Source of the DNA: Anaerolineales bacterium
Lineage (GTDB): Bacteria; Chloroflexota; Anaerolineae; Anaerolineales; Villigracilaceae
DNA length: 64,000 bases
Assembly (NCBI GenBank): GCA_015075275.1
Contig: JABTUU010000001.1
Span: 1,095,216-1,159,215, forward strand
Reading direction: 5' to 3'
A model generated the notes under the pieces. It did no database searches. It was not told the DNA's origin and was given only the letters and a program-made list of their open reading frames with translations. Positions within the stretch are counted from its first letter, which is position 1, and each line of letters begins with the position of its first letter. The position numbers were made by a program, and so were the translations under genes. Positions 1-8,854 of this stretch are shown here, piece after piece.

Positions 1-333
1 TTCCGTCGGTTGAAGAAACAGCACACCGACCTGAAACCAACGTTGCGCGCCGAACGCCGTCTGACCGAAGCCCGTCAGCGTCAACAAGGCAATAAGGATC
101 GCAATATACATCGGACGGTGGAGAGCCATCCAGTAGCGATAGTCAATCGCTCCGACGATAAAGATCAATACAATGCCCGCCAACGCAAAGTAGATTTGCC
201 GATTGACCAGCGGGAGTAAAACCTCGTTGCCCGCCACCGCGGAACGAATCATCGTCGTACCGAAAGCCACGGCAAACACAACCGCGCCCAGCAGCCAGAA
301 GTCGAAGTATCGCCATGAAATATTGCGTAACAT
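1..333 (-). CDS. rodA: RodA/FtsW family SEDS glycosyltransferase, N-terminal part (cut by window edge)
   Basis: The reverse strand reads from an ATG at 333 through the window edge without a stop, giving 111 residues. It has a short basic N-terminus and three hydrophobic segments (about residues 13-30, 47-62, 74-88), and ends in an RWFQVG..LQPTE stretch. That stretch matches the conserved RW..(I/V)G...QPSE loop of SEDS proteins. RodA polymerises glycan strands with PBP2 during elongation. It is the last visible gene of the mre-mrdA-min locus, 51 bases after minE. The neighbouring mrdA and mreBCD favour RodA over FtsW; the missing C-terminus prevents a firmer call. Confidence 0.85.
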   Translation of the reverse strand, partial: MLRNISWRYFDFWLLGAVVFAVAFGTTMIRSAVAGNEVLLPLVNRQIYFALAGIVLIFIVGAIDYRYWMALHRPMYIAILIALLTLTGFGQTAFGAQRWFQVGVLFLQPTE

Positions 334-384
334 ACGTGGGAATCTTACGAAGCGCGCCCGCTCTACACGCTCAAAAACAATACA

Positions 385-657
385 CTACCTTGTCTTGCGC
401 GTCTTCTTCCGTCGCGTAGACTTTAACGGAATGTCCGCCACCAGTCGTTGCGAGCGTCCATCATGTTCGACACCGATCTGTATGGCTTGTTCATCTACCT
501 CAACATGACGACTAATGACAGCGATAAGATCATCTCGGAGCGAATCGAACTCCGCCGGGGTCAAGTCGGTGCGATCGTGCACCAGCACAAGCTGCAAGCG
601 TTCTTTGGCGCTGTTGGCGCTGGCTTTATTTCCAAACAAGCGATCAAAGAAGTTCAT
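385..657 (-). CDS. minE: Cell division topological specificity factor MinE
   Basis: This is a 90-residue protein of normal family length. The N-terminal MNFFDRLFG amphipathic stretch is the membrane-targeting sequence, the segment to about residue 33 (AKERLQLVLVHDR) is the anti-MinCD region, and residues about 35-78 form the dimerisation and topological specificity domain. The C-terminus is very basic (KSTRRKKTRKTR). A GGAGGAAG ribosome binding site precedes the ATG. It lies one base after minD, so the two are translationally linked. MinE stimulates MinD ATPase and confines MinCD to the poles so that the division ring forms at mid-cell. Confidence 0.95.
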   Translation of the reverse strand: MNFFDRLFGNKASANSAKERLQLVLVHDRTDLTPAEFDSLRDDLIAVISRHVEVDEQAIQIGVEHDGRSQRLVADIPLKSTRRKKTRKTR

Positions 658-658
658 A

Positions 659-1456
659 TCACTTCCTCCCCGTCAAACGCTGCAAACGATTCCACAAGCC
701 GCTTTGCGCGTCAAGATCAAGGAAGGGAACAGTCTCGCCTCGCAGGCGTTTAGCGATATTGCGGAACGCCTGCCCCGCCCTGCTCTTCGGTTCATATGCC
801 ACCGGCGCGCCGCGATTCGAAGCGATGATCACATTCTCGTCTTCAGGCACAATGCCAATCAATTCAATCGCGAGCAAATCAAGCACATCTTCGGGCGAAA
901 GCATATCTTTGCTTTTGACTAACGCCGGGTTTAATCGGTTGAGGATCAACGCCGCAGGTCCCTTTTCTTCCGATTCAAGAATGCCGATGACGCGATCTGC
1001 GTCGCGCACTGCGCTGATTTCCGGGTTGGTCACCACAAGCACGCGATCCGCCCCCGCGATCGCATTGCGGAATCCGCGCTCAATGCCAGCCGGCGAATCG
1101 ATCAACACGAAATCGCACTCCGAGCGCAAATCTTTTACCAAGCGGATCATTTCGCTGGCAGAGATCGCATTTTTATCGCGCGTTTGCGCGGCGGGGATTA
1201 AATACAACTCAGGGAGTTTCTTATCGCGAATCATTGCTTGCTTTAAGCGACAGCGTCCCTCGATCACGTCAACGACGTCGTACACGATTCGATTCTCGAG
1301 CCCTAAGATAACATCAAGATTCCGCAAACCGATATCGCCGTCAATGCAAACGACTTTTGAGCCTTCCAATGCAAGCGCAACGGCAAGATTAGCGACGGCG
1401 GTCGTCTTTCCAACTCCGCCTTTCCCCGATGTAATTGTGATAACTTTAGCGGTCAT
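659..1456 (-). CDS. minD: Septum site-determining ATPase MinD
   Basis: 265 residues. The deviant Walker A motif SGKGGVGKTT lies at residues 10-19, followed by CIDGDIGLRNLD and the switch LIDSPAGIE, all typical of the MinD/ParA family. The last residues (LWNRLQRLTGRK) form the expected amphipathic membrane-targeting helix. MinD dimerises on the membrane with ATP and recruits MinC. It lies between minC (19-base gap) and minE (1-base gap) in one transcription unit. Confidence 0.96.
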   Translation of the reverse strand: MTAKVITITSGKGGVGKTTAVANLAVALALEGSKVVCIDGDIGLRNLDVILGLENRIVYDVVDVIEGRCRLKQAMIRDKKLPELYLIPAAQTRDKNAISASEMIRLVKDLRSECDFVLIDSPAGIERGFRNAIAGADRVLVVTNPEISAVRDADRVIGILESEEKGPAALILNRLNPALVKSKDMLSPEDVLDLLAIELIGIVPEDENVIIASNRGAPVAYEPKSRAGQAFRNIAKRLRGETVPFLDLDAQSGLWNRLQRLTGRK

Positions 1457-1475
1457 TCAATAGTCCTGATATAGA

Positions 1476-2165
1476 TTAGCGGTCAGGAGACCAGATCTCA
1501 AGCTGTAATTTTCCGTGCTCGTTAATGCGCGCCGTCTCGGGGTTGGACGTTCGCTGCGGGTCAAGCGAGAGCGTCGTCGTCTCGTCGGCAATTTGCAGCC
1601 GCGTGGGCGATAGATCAAGCGCGCAAACGACGGCAGTTCTATCGCCGTTCGAACCGGCGTGAACCGCTCCGCGCAATTTGCCCCAGACAAGGACATTTCC
1701 CTCCGCAACGATCTCTGCGCCCGGGTTGACGTCGCCCAAAACGATCACATGCCCCGAGAATTCGACTCGCGTGCCTGAGCGCAACGTCCGATTTAAGAAT
1801 AGCGCAGTTTCCTCGCCTAGATCCTCCACGCGTACTTGTCGTATTTCTTCGGGTCGCGGCTTCGAGATCCGCGTGGCAAGCCCCAGTAGTTGCGCTGTCT
1901 GCTCGGTGGTAGGCGATTCGCCGACTACCGCCCAGAGGAAGATATTGCGCTCAGACAGTTGATCGCGCAGTTCCACTAACTCATTAACGTGTAGGATTTG
2001 CGAAGCGACTTCGAGCGCAAGGCGCGCGCCGTGGAAGAAGGCTGGGTTGTCGTCCACCTGAGCAAGCAAGGCGGCGCGCTGTTCTTCCCACGAAGCGTCG
2101 TCGAGCGAAGCTAACAAGCCGTCGCGCAAACCTTTAATCTGAACTAACGCTCTTGTCTCTTCCAT
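1476..2165 (-). CDS. minC: Septum formation inhibitor MinC
   Basis: 229 residues. The N-terminal half (about 1-105) is the FtsZ-inhibiting domain. The C-terminal half contains the beta-helix signature of MinC, with RSGTRVEFSGHVIVLGDVN, then GAEIVAEGNVLVWGKLRG and VHAG. The C-terminal domain binds MinD and dimerises. It starts 45 bases after mrdA ends. No Shine-Dalgarno sequence is visible before the ATG, but a TATAAT box lies 16 bases upstream, so minCDE may also be transcribed from its own promoter with a very short leader. Confidence 0.93.
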   Translation of the reverse strand: MEETRALVQIKGLRDGLLASLDDASWEEQRAALLAQVDDNPAFFHGARLALEVASQILHVNELVELRDQLSERNIFLWAVVGESPTTEQTAQLLGLATRISKPRPEEIRQVRVEDLGEETALFLNRTLRSGTRVEFSGHVIVLGDVNPGAEIVAEGNVLVWGKLRGAVHAGSNGDRTAVVCALDLSPTRLQIADETTTLSLDPQRTSNPETARINEHGKLQLEIWSPDR

Positions 2166-2181
2166 GTATACAACTGGCGCG

Positions 2182-2187
2182 ATTATA
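2182..2187 (-). promoter_or_regulatory. -10 box in front of minC
   Basis: TATAAT on the minus strand, 16 bases before the minC ATG, in the 45-base gap after mrdA. No convincing -35 hexamer sits at the right distance. It would give a leader of roughly 10 bases. Confidence 0.4.
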
Positions 2188-2209
2188 GCATGAAGTTCTC
2201 AGCGGTTCT

Positions 2210-4486
2210 CTATTCGCCGCCCTGCGCTAAATCAATGGCTTTCAGTTCAAAGTACGCCTGCATCACGCGCGCCACGATCGGAGCGGCAACAGAACCGCCT
2301 TCGCCGCCGTTATAAGCAAAAGCCAGCACGGCGATCTCCGGGTCTTCAAAGGGCGCGTACGCCAGCGTCCATGCGTGCGTAGGCCATTTGCCAAAATCGC
2401 ACTTCAGCAAGGCGCGCGCCACATCGTCGCAGTATTCGGCTGTGCCAGTCTTGCCAGCCGCCGCCACCGGCAGCGGGAAGAGCTCGTTAAAAACCCTATA
2501 CAATGTGCCCAGCGGATTCGAGGTCACAGCCAGCCGCGTGCCATTCCGCACCGCCTCAATCGAAGACGGCTGAATCGTCTTGACGTTGCCGGTCGGGTCG
2601 CAATAGCCTGCATCGCAACTCCATTCTCGAATCAACGGTTCGATGGTCGCGTCCCATTTCATCGTGGGCGTGAACGGCGATATCTGATAACTGTCTGGCG
2701 GCGGCAAAGAATAGGTCTCAGTCTCATCAGCCAGATTGACCCAAACGCGCCCCATTCTTCCGTCTTCGCCGGCTAGATCGTAAGCTCTATACAGGCTGAA
2801 CGTATTCGGATCGAACCAGACGGGAATAACGCGTCCTTCGTCATCTTGTATTTCGCGAATTACGGTCGGTTGCATTAACTTCCCATAATTAGCGACCGTT
2901 GCTCCAGACATCAACACTTGCAAGGGAGTGCTGAGCACATAGCCCTGCCCCACGCTGGCAATATATGTGTCGCCGGTAGACCAATTCTCTCCTGTGCTAA
3001 TGCGTTTCCACTGCGGAGAAGGCACCAAGCCGTCTTCCTCGCCCGGAAGTTGAATACCGGAACGCGCTCCGTACCCAAGCGCGCGCGCATATTCGCCCAA
3101 GCGGAAGATGCCCAGTCCTTCGGCGACTTCATCTTTATAGCCGCCGCCCAATTTGTAAAAGCATACGTTGCTCGAATAGGCGATACAGTGTAAAAAATCC
3201 AGCGAGCCAAAGCCGGCTTCATTGACAACGCCATCGCGTTCGTACACCCAATCTACAAATGGGCGCATATTTCGACCTTCGATGCACGGATCGTTTGGCG
3301 AGAACTGCTCGCATAGCAACAGACGTCCGGGGGTCTGCACAATTTGACCCAGCTTGATCACGCCTTCGTTGATCGCGCCGGTTGCCGTCGAAAGTTTAAA
3401 TGTCGAACCGGGCGCCAACTCCGCCGAGATCGCGTTGTTCACAAGCGGATGGCGCGGGTCTTGCGCCAACTGATCATAGTAATAACTAGGGATAAGGCGG
3501 GCGAAACGGTTATTTTCATACGACGGGTAAGAGACCATCGCAAGCACTTCGCCCGTCTTAGGATTCATAGCGATCACAACCCCGCTCGAAATACGAAGTT
3601 CATTAAACCAATCGTTCCAAATATCAATTTCGTCCTTAAGCACGGCTTCAGCCACTTGTTGCAGTCGCGTATCTATCGTGGTCACGATGTTGAGTCCTGA
3701 ACGAGGTTCGAGCGGCGGCTCAAGGTTGCGCAATTCTTCGCCCGCCACATCCACCTGAACGACGCGCAACCCATTGCGCCCCATCAAAACATCGTCCATC
3801 GAAGTTTCAATGCCGGCATAGCCGATCTTATCGCGATTGGCTATATATCCCTTCTCTTCATACATATCTTTCAGCGAAGCGGGGATCGGACCCAGAAAAC
3901 CGACAACGTTCGCCGTCAGTGAGCCAGTGGGATAGTCGCGTACCGGCTCGATCTCCACCGCCACGCCTGGCCAATCCGCCGATCGTTCGCGAATCGCGCG
4001 CGCCAGTTCCGCGTCAATGTTACAAACGATCTTTACCGGAGTGAATGGAGCCAGCGAATCGCCAAGCGCAACCATATCTGCAATGCTCGGACCGGGCGCG
4101 CAAGCCGCAAATAGTTTTGCATTTTCAAGCGACTCTTCGGTCACCGGTCCGCCGACGGGCGCCCCGGTCAATTGCGAGATCTCGCGGTAGATATGCTGAA
4201 TATCAGCGTCGTCATCCGGCAGATATGCGGGCGTGATCACGATGTTGTACGATGCAATATTACGCGCCAAAATGTATCCATTGCGATCATAGATAATTCC
4301 GCGCGGCGCGGGCTCGCTGATCTCAGACCGGTAATTCTCTACCGCCTGCGCGACCCAACTCGGGCTTTCAACAAGTTGCAGAGAGCCCAGACGGAACAGC
4401 ATACTGCCAGCCACAGCGACAACTACAGCATAGACCAGCCATGTACGCCATCGTCCTGTTTGATGTTTCTGATTTGGAACGCTCAT
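2210..4486 (-). CDS. mrdA: Penicillin-binding protein 2 (elongasome transpeptidase)
   Basis: 758 residues, longer than typical PBP2 (about 600-650). One N-terminal transmembrane segment (about 14-36) is followed by the dimerisation domain (PRGIIYDRNG at about 61-70) and the transpeptidase domain. The catalytic motifs are all present: SxxK as S361-TF-K364, SxN as S438-S-N440, and KTG near residue 680 (AAAGKTGTAEYC). Extra length sits in loops between SxN and KTG. It cross-links peptidoglycan during lateral growth with RodA and MreBCD. The start ATG overlaps the mreD stop by four bases, so it is translationally coupled to mreD. Confidence 0.95.
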   Translation of the reverse strand: MSVPNQKHQTGRWRTWLVYAVVVAVAGSMLFRLGSLQLVESPSWVAQAVENYRSEISEPAPRGIIYDRNGYILARNIASYNIVITPAYLPDDDADIQHIYREISQLTGAPVGGPVTEESLENAKLFAACAPGPSIADMVALGDSLAPFTPVKIVCNIDAELARAIRERSADWPGVAVEIEPVRDYPTGSLTANVVGFLGPIPASLKDMYEEKGYIANRDKIGYAGIETSMDDVLMGRNGLRVVQVDVAGEELRNLEPPLEPRSGLNIVTTIDTRLQQVAEAVLKDEIDIWNDWFNELRISSGVVIAMNPKTGEVLAMVSYPSYENNRFARLIPSYYYDQLAQDPRHPLVNNAISAELAPGSTFKLSTATGAINEGVIKLGQIVQTPGRLLLCEQFSPNDPCIEGRNMRPFVDWVYERDGVVNEAGFGSLDFLHCIAYSSNVCFYKLGGGYKDEVAEGLGIFRLGEYARALGYGARSGIQLPGEEDGLVPSPQWKRISTGENWSTGDTYIASVGQGYVLSTPLQVLMSGATVANYGKLMQPTVIREIQDDEGRVIPVWFDPNTFSLYRAYDLAGEDGRMGRVWVNLADETETYSLPPPDSYQISPFTPTMKWDATIEPLIREWSCDAGYCDPTGNVKTIQPSSIEAVRNGTRLAVTSNPLGTLYRVFNELFPLPVAAAGKTGTAEYCDDVARALLKCDFGKWPTHAWTLAYAPFEDPEIAVLAFAYNGGEGGSVAAPIVARVMQAYFELKAIDLAQGGE

Positions 4487-4983
4487 TCAGACTCCAACGG
4501 CAGATACACCCAGCGCGCCAGATCGCGCACCATGGTAAAAACTGGAATGGCGAGAAGAGAGTTCAACAACATACTCGGCAACGTAATCCATCCTAAGGCG
4601 TTAGAAATCTCCAGAGGGGCGCCGAGGATTTTTAATGCACCTAATGAAATCATATGAAAGAACGCCGTTCCGATTAAACATACCGACAACATCGCCAGCA
4701 ATGGAATCTGCCAGACGCGCGCCTGGAGTCCGCGCGCAAGCAGCGCAATGAAGAGATAACCGGCCACGGGGACGAAAAAGGGAAGCGCCGAGACAAACCC
4801 GACCAGCAACCCGAACGCCAGCGCCCAGTGCCACGCCGTCTCCACACCGTCCTGCAAAGCCCATGCCGCCAGAACGACCAACGACAAATCAGCCGAGCCA
4901 GCCAGCAACGGCAACCGGCTCACGATAGCAGACTGCAATATCACAGTCAAAATAATGATCGGGATCGCGACAAGATTACGCAT
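4483..4983 (-). CDS. mreD: Rod shape-determining membrane protein MreD
   Basis: 166 residues, highly hydrophobic, with about five transmembrane segments, as usual for MreD. Sequence conservation in this family is low. The call rests on size, topology and the position between mreC and mrdA in the canonical order mreB-mreC-mreD-mrdA. The mreC stop and the mreD start are 6 bases apart and the mreD stop overlaps the mrdA start. MreD is a membrane subunit of the elongasome. Confidence 0.88.
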   Translation of the reverse strand: MRNLVAIPIIILTVILQSAIVSRLPLLAGSADLSLVVLAAWALQDGVETAWHWALAFGLLVGFVSALPFFVPVAGYLFIALLARGLQARVWQIPLLAMLSVCLIGTAFFHMISLGALKILGAPLEISNALGWITLPSMLLNSLLAIPVFTMVRDLARWVYLPLESE

Positions 4984-4989
4984 TTTGAA

Positions 4990-5829
4990 TCAAGGAGCAG
5001 GAATCAAAGGGCTAATATCCACCGGCGTGAAATCCACAACGACCAGAACGATCTGAAGGCGATTAAAATCTACCACCGGTTGGATGGACGCTTGCTGAAA
5101 TAAATCCGATTCGCGCGCGCGGACGTTAACCACCTGCCCCACAATTAAGTCGGGAGGGTAACCGCCTCCCAGCCCAGAGGTCAACACAAGATCGCCGCGC
5201 TCGATCGCCACATTCTGCTGAACCAGCTCAAGCGTTAAGTCGCCGGTCAACGACCCGACGAGAGACGATTCCGTTTTCGCATTCTGTAGGCGAACGTTCA
5301 CATTTGAAGCAGGATCGGTAATCAGTTGCACGCGCGCTGCATCGGCGATAACCGCGGTAACGCGCCCCACCAAACCTTGATTTGTCACGACTGGCATGCC
5401 TTTGCGTACGCCGTCATTGGAGCCGCGATTGATGATCACATAATGCAAGAATGGGCTGGGATCTTTACCGATAACCTCCGCCGCCAAAAATGTATCTTCC
5501 GAATGCGTACGAGAGAAATCTACCAACGCCGCAAGGATCTCTCGCTCAGCCGCTTGTTGTTGCAGTTGAATGACTTGCGCTTGCAATTCTGCAACCTCAG
5601 CTTGCAAGCGGATATTCTGCTCGCGCATCGCGGCGACGTCGCGCGACGAGGTCAGCAAATATTGTAATGCAACGAAGCGAGAGGAAAACCACGTCTGCGC
5701 GCCAACCAGCGACCGCGTCACTGCGTTCGACACGGGTCCGAAGAATCCTCCCAAAGCAAGCGCCAAAATACCCGCTACGACTAGGAATACGATCGTGATC
5801 TGAAGCGTGCGCGAGAATAAATTTTTCAT
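4990..5829 (-). CDS. mreC: Rod shape-determining protein MreC
   Basis: 279 residues from the ATG at 5829 (MKNLFSRTLQITI). An upstream in-frame TTG at 5871 would add 14 residues of unlikely sequence, so the ATG was chosen. The N-terminal transmembrane helix (about 9-30) precedes a Gln/Glu-rich coiled coil (about 58-100) and the periplasmic-type beta-barrel domains, with NRGSNDGVRKGMPVVTNQGL and the ITDPASNVNVRL stretch typical of MreC. It links cytoplasmic MreB to extracytoplasmic PBP2. It sits 42 bases after mreB. Confidence 0.93.
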   Translation of the reverse strand: MKNLFSRTLQITIVFLVVAGILALALGGFFGPVSNAVTRSLVGAQTWFSSRFVALQYLLTSSRDVAAMREQNIRLQAEVAELQAQVIQLQQQAAEREILAALVDFSRTHSEDTFLAAEVIGKDPSPFLHYVIINRGSNDGVRKGMPVVTNQGLVGRVTAVIADAARVQLITDPASNVNVRLQNAKTESSLVGSLTGDLTLELVQQNVAIERGDLVLTSGLGGGYPPDLIVGQVVNVRARESDLFQQASIQPVVDFNRLQIVLVVVDFTPVDISPLIPAP

Positions 5830-5871
5830 GTCGCTTGGGCTGACTGAACACGCGCTGCGGCGCGCCAACAA

Positions 5872-6942
5872 CTACACGTTATGCCGTGTGCTTCCACGTT
5901 CAAGCCCAATAAAATAACGGCTCAAATTATCGAAGTCGTCGAACACCATGCCCGCGCCGCGCGCCACGCACGTCAGCGGGTCTTCCGCCACCCACACACG
6001 CAACTTCACTTCGTCCGAAAGCCGCTCTGCCAGTCCTTGCAGCAAGCCCCCTCCGCCAGCAAGGCAGATGCCTGTTTCCATCAAGTCGGCAATGATCTCC
6101 GGCGGGATCTCATCCAACGTATCGCGCACAGTATCTACAATAACCTGCACTGAACTCGCCAACGCTTCGCGGATCTCAACAGACGACACTTCCACGCTCT
6201 CCGGCAAACCCGTCACAAGATTGCGCCCGCGCACTTCCATTGTTTTTTCCGGTTGAAGCGGATATGCCGACCCAATCGTCCACTTAATCTGCTCTGAAAT
6301 GCCTTCGCCAATGAGCAGATTGTATTTGTTTCGTAAATATTGCACGATATCCTGATCCATTTCATCGCCCGCAACGCGCAACGAGCGCGAGACCACTACG
6401 CCGCTCATAGACAAGACCGCCATTTCTGTCGTGCCGCCGCCGATATCAATCATCATACTGCCGCGAATATCGCCAATGGGCAGCCCTGCCCCCAGAGCCG
6501 CAGCGATCGGCTCTTCGATCATATACGCGGCGCGCGCGCCAGCCGCCATAACGGCGTCGTGCACGGCGCGCTTTTCCACCTCAGTAACGCCGGTCGGGAT
6601 TCCTACGATGACGCGCGGGCGCGGAAGCGGAACAACGCTATGTTCATGGACTCGATCAATAAAATATTGCAGCATCACCTGCGTAATATCAAACTCCGAG
6701 ATCACGCCATCGCGCAAAGGGCGCACAACTGCAACATTGCCCGGCGTTCGTCCGATCATCTCCTTAGCCTCCAAGCCGATTGCAAGAGGCTGGCGCAAAC
6801 GCTTATCAATCGTCACCCACGATGGCTCGTTAATTACAATGCCTTTGCCGCGCACGTTTACCAGCGTATTTGCAGTGCCAAGATCGATCGCAATATCTAA
6901 AGATAGAAAGCCCAATAACCAATTAATTGGATTAAATGCCAA
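5872..6942 (-). CDS. mreB: Rod shape-determining actin-like ATPase MreB
   Basis: 356 residues, normal for the family. The phosphate-1 motif is IAIDLGTANTLV, the phosphate-2 region is MMIDIGGGTTEMAVLSMSG and the adenosine motif is ICLAGGGGLLQGL. The start codon is TTG: a GAGGAG ribosome binding site at 6949-6954 lies six bases before it, and no better ATG exists. MreB filaments guide the elongation machinery along the membrane. It is the first gene of the eight-gene mre/min locus and is read divergently from udk. Confidence 0.96.
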   Translation of the reverse strand: MAFNPINWLLGFLSLDIAIDLGTANTLVNVRGKGIVINEPSWVTIDKRLRQPLAIGLEAKEMIGRTPGNVAVVRPLRDGVISEFDITQVMLQYFIDRVHEHSVVPLPRPRVIVGIPTGVTEVEKRAVHDAVMAAGARAAYMIEEPIAAALGAGLPIGDIRGSMMIDIGGGTTEMAVLSMSGVVVSRSLRVAGDEMDQDIVQYLRNKYNLLIGEGISEQIKWTIGSAYPLQPEKTMEVRGRNLVTGLPESVEVSSVEIREALASSVQVIVDTVRDTLDEIPPEIIADLMETGICLAGGGGLLQGLAERLSDEVKLRVWVAEDPLTCVARGAGMVFDDFDNLSRYFIGLERGSTRHNV

Positions 6943-6981
6943 AGCAGGCTCCTCAAGATTTCCTTATCTAACTAGCGTAAT

Positions 6982-7011
6982 ATTATACCTAACAATCGGT
7001 TGCCTCGTGAA
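6982..7011 (-). promoter_or_regulatory. Promoter of the mre/min locus
   Basis: On the minus strand TTCACG (7006-7011) is followed after 18 bases by TATAAT (6982-6987). The leader to the mreB TTG start is about 33 bases and carries the GAGGAG site. Placement upstream of the first gene of a long same-strand run supports it. Confidence 0.6.
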
Positions 7012-7017
7012 ATCGCG

Positions 7018-7023
7018 TATAAT
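7018..7023 (+). promoter_or_regulatory. -10 box of udk, nearly on the start codon
   Basis: A perfect TATAAT ends only 7 bases before the udk ATG, so transcription would begin at or within a base or two of the start codon. No Shine-Dalgarno sequence is present. No good -35 hexamer is seen at 16-18 bases. Confidence 0.5.
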
Positions 7024-7030
7024 CAACCTG

Positions 7031-7654
7031 ATGAAGCGCCCAGATCCTCTCGTGATCGGCATCGCCGGCGGCTCGGGCTCCGGAAAGACAACCGTCGCTC
7101 AGACGATCCTATCGCGAGTAGGTCGCAACCGCATCGCCTTCCTCCAACACGATTCGTACTATAAAGACCTGAGCGGGTTGCCCCCCGCACAGCAGTCGGA
7201 AATCAACTTCGATCATCCCGACTCGCTCGAATCGGACTTATTAGCCCAGCATATCGCTTCGCTTCGTAGTGGGACTTCGGTCTGGGTTCCCATCTACGAC
7301 TTCTCCGCCAACCGGCGCACCGGCGACGTCTTCATCGTGGAGCCGCGCAGCGTTATTCTCGTGGAAGGAATCTTGATCTTCACCGAACCAAAATTACGGA
7401 GCATGTTCGACGTCAAGATCTTCGTAGACACCGACGCAGACCTACGCTTCATCCGTCGTCTCAAACGCGACATCGCCGAACGAGGCCGCACGACCGAATC
7501 AGTCATTCAACAATATCAAGCCACCGTGCGCCCTATGCACCTCGAATTCGTCGAGCCCTCAAAGCGCTATGCCGACGTGATCATCCCCGAAGGCGGACAC
7601 AACGCCGCCGCGCTTGACATGGTCGTCGCTCGCATTGAAGCGTTATTAAAGTAA
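7031..7654 (+). CDS. udk: Uridine kinase
   Basis: 207 residues from the ATG at 7031. The open frame continues far upstream, but that part is the antisense of mreB and is not coding. The Walker A motif [11 protein letters not shown] lies at about 11-21, the uridine-binding region contains HDSYYKDL and FDHPDSL, and [10 protein letters not shown] and [15 protein letters not shown] follow. It phosphorylates uridine and cytidine to UMP and CMP in pyrimidine salvage. It is divergent from mreB, and its promoter predicts a leaderless message. Confidence 0.95.
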   Translation: MKRPDPLVIGIAGGSGSGKTTVAQTILSRVGRNRIAFLQHDSYYKDLSGLPPAQQSEINFDHPDSLESDLLAQHIASLRSGTSVWVPIYDFSANRRTGDVFIVEPRSVILVEGILIFTEPKLRSMFDVKIFVDTDADLRFIRRLKRDIAERGRTTESVIQQYQATVRPMHLEFVEPSKRYADVIIPEGGHNAAALDMVVARIEALLK

Positions 7655-7731
7655 AGCAGCCTCTCTCTCCCTTTTCTCGTCAAAGAAAAGTGGAGGAGGG
7701 CTTATCAAATCACACTCAAACAGGAGAAGAA

Positions 7732-8244
7732 ATGTCAAAACAATGGAAATCTGCCCCGCAGATGCAAATTGACCCAAAGAAGAAATATAAGGCGCGTATG
7801 GAGACCGACAACGGCGTCATGGTCATTGAGTTGTTCGCCGATAAAACGCCAAAGACCGTCAACAATTTCGTTTTCCTCTCTCGCGAGGGATTCTATAACG
7901 GCGTGATCTTTCACCGCGTTATCAATAATTTCATGGCACAGGGAGGCGACCCTACCGGCACCGGCATGGGCGGACCCGGCTATAAATTCGAAGACGAGTT
8001 CCACCCCAGTTTAAAACACGATAAACAAGGCGTGCTTTCTATGGCAAACGCCGGACCCGGCACAAACGGTTCACAGTTCTTTATTACCCATACTCCCACC
8101 CCGCATTTGGATAACCGCCATAGCGTTTTTGGACAAGTCGTAGAAGGCTTAGATGTATTGATGTCCATTCCGGCGCGCGATCCTAACAATAGAAACGCTC
8201 CAGCCGTCAAGATTCTTAGCGTCGTCATTGAAGAAAACGAATAG
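7732..8244 (+). CDS. Cyclophilin-type peptidyl-prolyl cis-trans isomerase
   Basis: 170 residues from the ATG at 7732, which has an AGGAG site five bases upstream; an in-frame start at 7690 lacks one. The cyclophilin core is clear: [20 protein letters not shown], then [22 protein letters not shown]. There is no signal peptide or lipobox, so it should act in the cytoplasm as a prolyl isomerase in protein folding. The gene is followed at once by a strong hairpin, suggesting that it is transcribed separately from the next gene. Confidence 0.94.
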   Translation: MSKQWKSAPQMQIDPKKKYKARMETDNGVMVIELFADKTPKTVNNFVFLSREGFYNGVIFHRVINNFMAQGGDPTGTGMGGPGYKFEDEFHPSLKHDKQGVLSMANAGPGTNGSQFFITHTPTPHLDNRHSVFGQVVEGLDVLMSIPARDPNNRNAPAVKILSVVIEENE

Positions 8245-8256
8245 GAACGATTCGGC

Positions 8257-8292
8257 GAAGACGACGCAAGCGCAGCCTTCTGCGTCGTCTTC
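8257..8292 (+). terminator. Hairpin after the cyclophilin gene
   Basis: A perfect 12-base-pair stem (GAAGACGACGCA, 8257-8268, with TGCGTCGTCTTC, 8281-8292) encloses a 12-base loop, 12 bases after the cyclophilin stop. No T-run follows, so it may be a weak terminator or an RNA-stabilising stem. It also argues against starting the next gene at the upstream TTG at 8228. Confidence 0.55.
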
Positions 8293-8302
8293 ACGCGCAA
8301 TT

Positions 8303-8836
8303 ATGCGAACCATTCTACGGGCGGCGGCGTTTGTCGCGGTCGTCGCCATCACACTCTATGTGTTCAGCATCCGCGAACGCGTGCAAGAATTCGCTGAGTT
8401 CGGTTATCCGGGCGTTTTTCTCATCGCCCTGATCGCTAACGCGACGATTCTACTCCCTGCGCCGGGCGTGGCGATCGTTTACGCGATGGGCGCGGTCTTT
8501 CATCCTCTCGGCGTGGGAATCGCAGCCGGGACCGGCGGCGCGCTCGGCGAACTCTCCGGTTACCTCGCCGGCTTCAGCGGACAGGCTGTCATTGAAAACA
8601 CGCAACTTTATGAACGGATAAAGCCGTTTGTGAAGAAATACGGCGGCTGGGCGATACTCTTCTTATCAGCGATTCCCAATCCTTTCTTTGACGCGGCGGG
8701 CATCGCGGCGGGCGTTGTGAAAATTCCGCTAAAAACATTCTTGTTTTTTGTATGGATCGGTCAATTGATTAAGATGACCGTGTTTGCCTACGCGGGCAAC
8801 TATTCAGTAGAGTGGATCGCGCAATTTATACATTAA
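8303..8836 (+). CDS. VTT-domain (YqaA/DedA-like) membrane protein
   Basis: 177 residues from the ATG at 8303. The frame is open from a TTG at 8228, but that start would lie inside the cyclophilin gene and before a 12-bp hairpin. The VTT (SNARE-associated) domain is visible: GYPGVFLIALIANATILLPA, a glycine-rich GTGGALGELSGYLAG segment and the re-entrant LSAIPNPFFDAAGIAAG. Four to five membrane segments are expected. Family members are lipid scramblase or flippase-like proteins of the cytoplasmic membrane. The exact substrate cannot be told. Confidence 0.85.
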   Translation: MRTILRAAAFVAVVAITLYVFSIRERVQEFAEFGYPGVFLIALIANATILLPAPGVAIVYAMGAVFHPLGVGIAAGTGGALGELSGYLAGFSGQAVIENTQLYERIKPFVKKYGGWAILFLSAIPNPFFDAAGIAAGVVKIPLKTFLFFVWIGQLIKMTVFAYAGNYSVEWIAQFIH

Positions 8837-8854
8837 TATCTAGAGGAGTTTGCC

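Noticed and set aside
6431..7030. Long N-terminal extension of the udk frame
   Set aside because: It is antisense to mreB; the uridine kinase begins at the ATG at 7031.
8228..8302. TTG start for the VTT protein at 8228
   Set aside because: It lies inside the cyclophilin gene and upstream of a 12-bp hairpin; the ATG at 8303 fits the family start.
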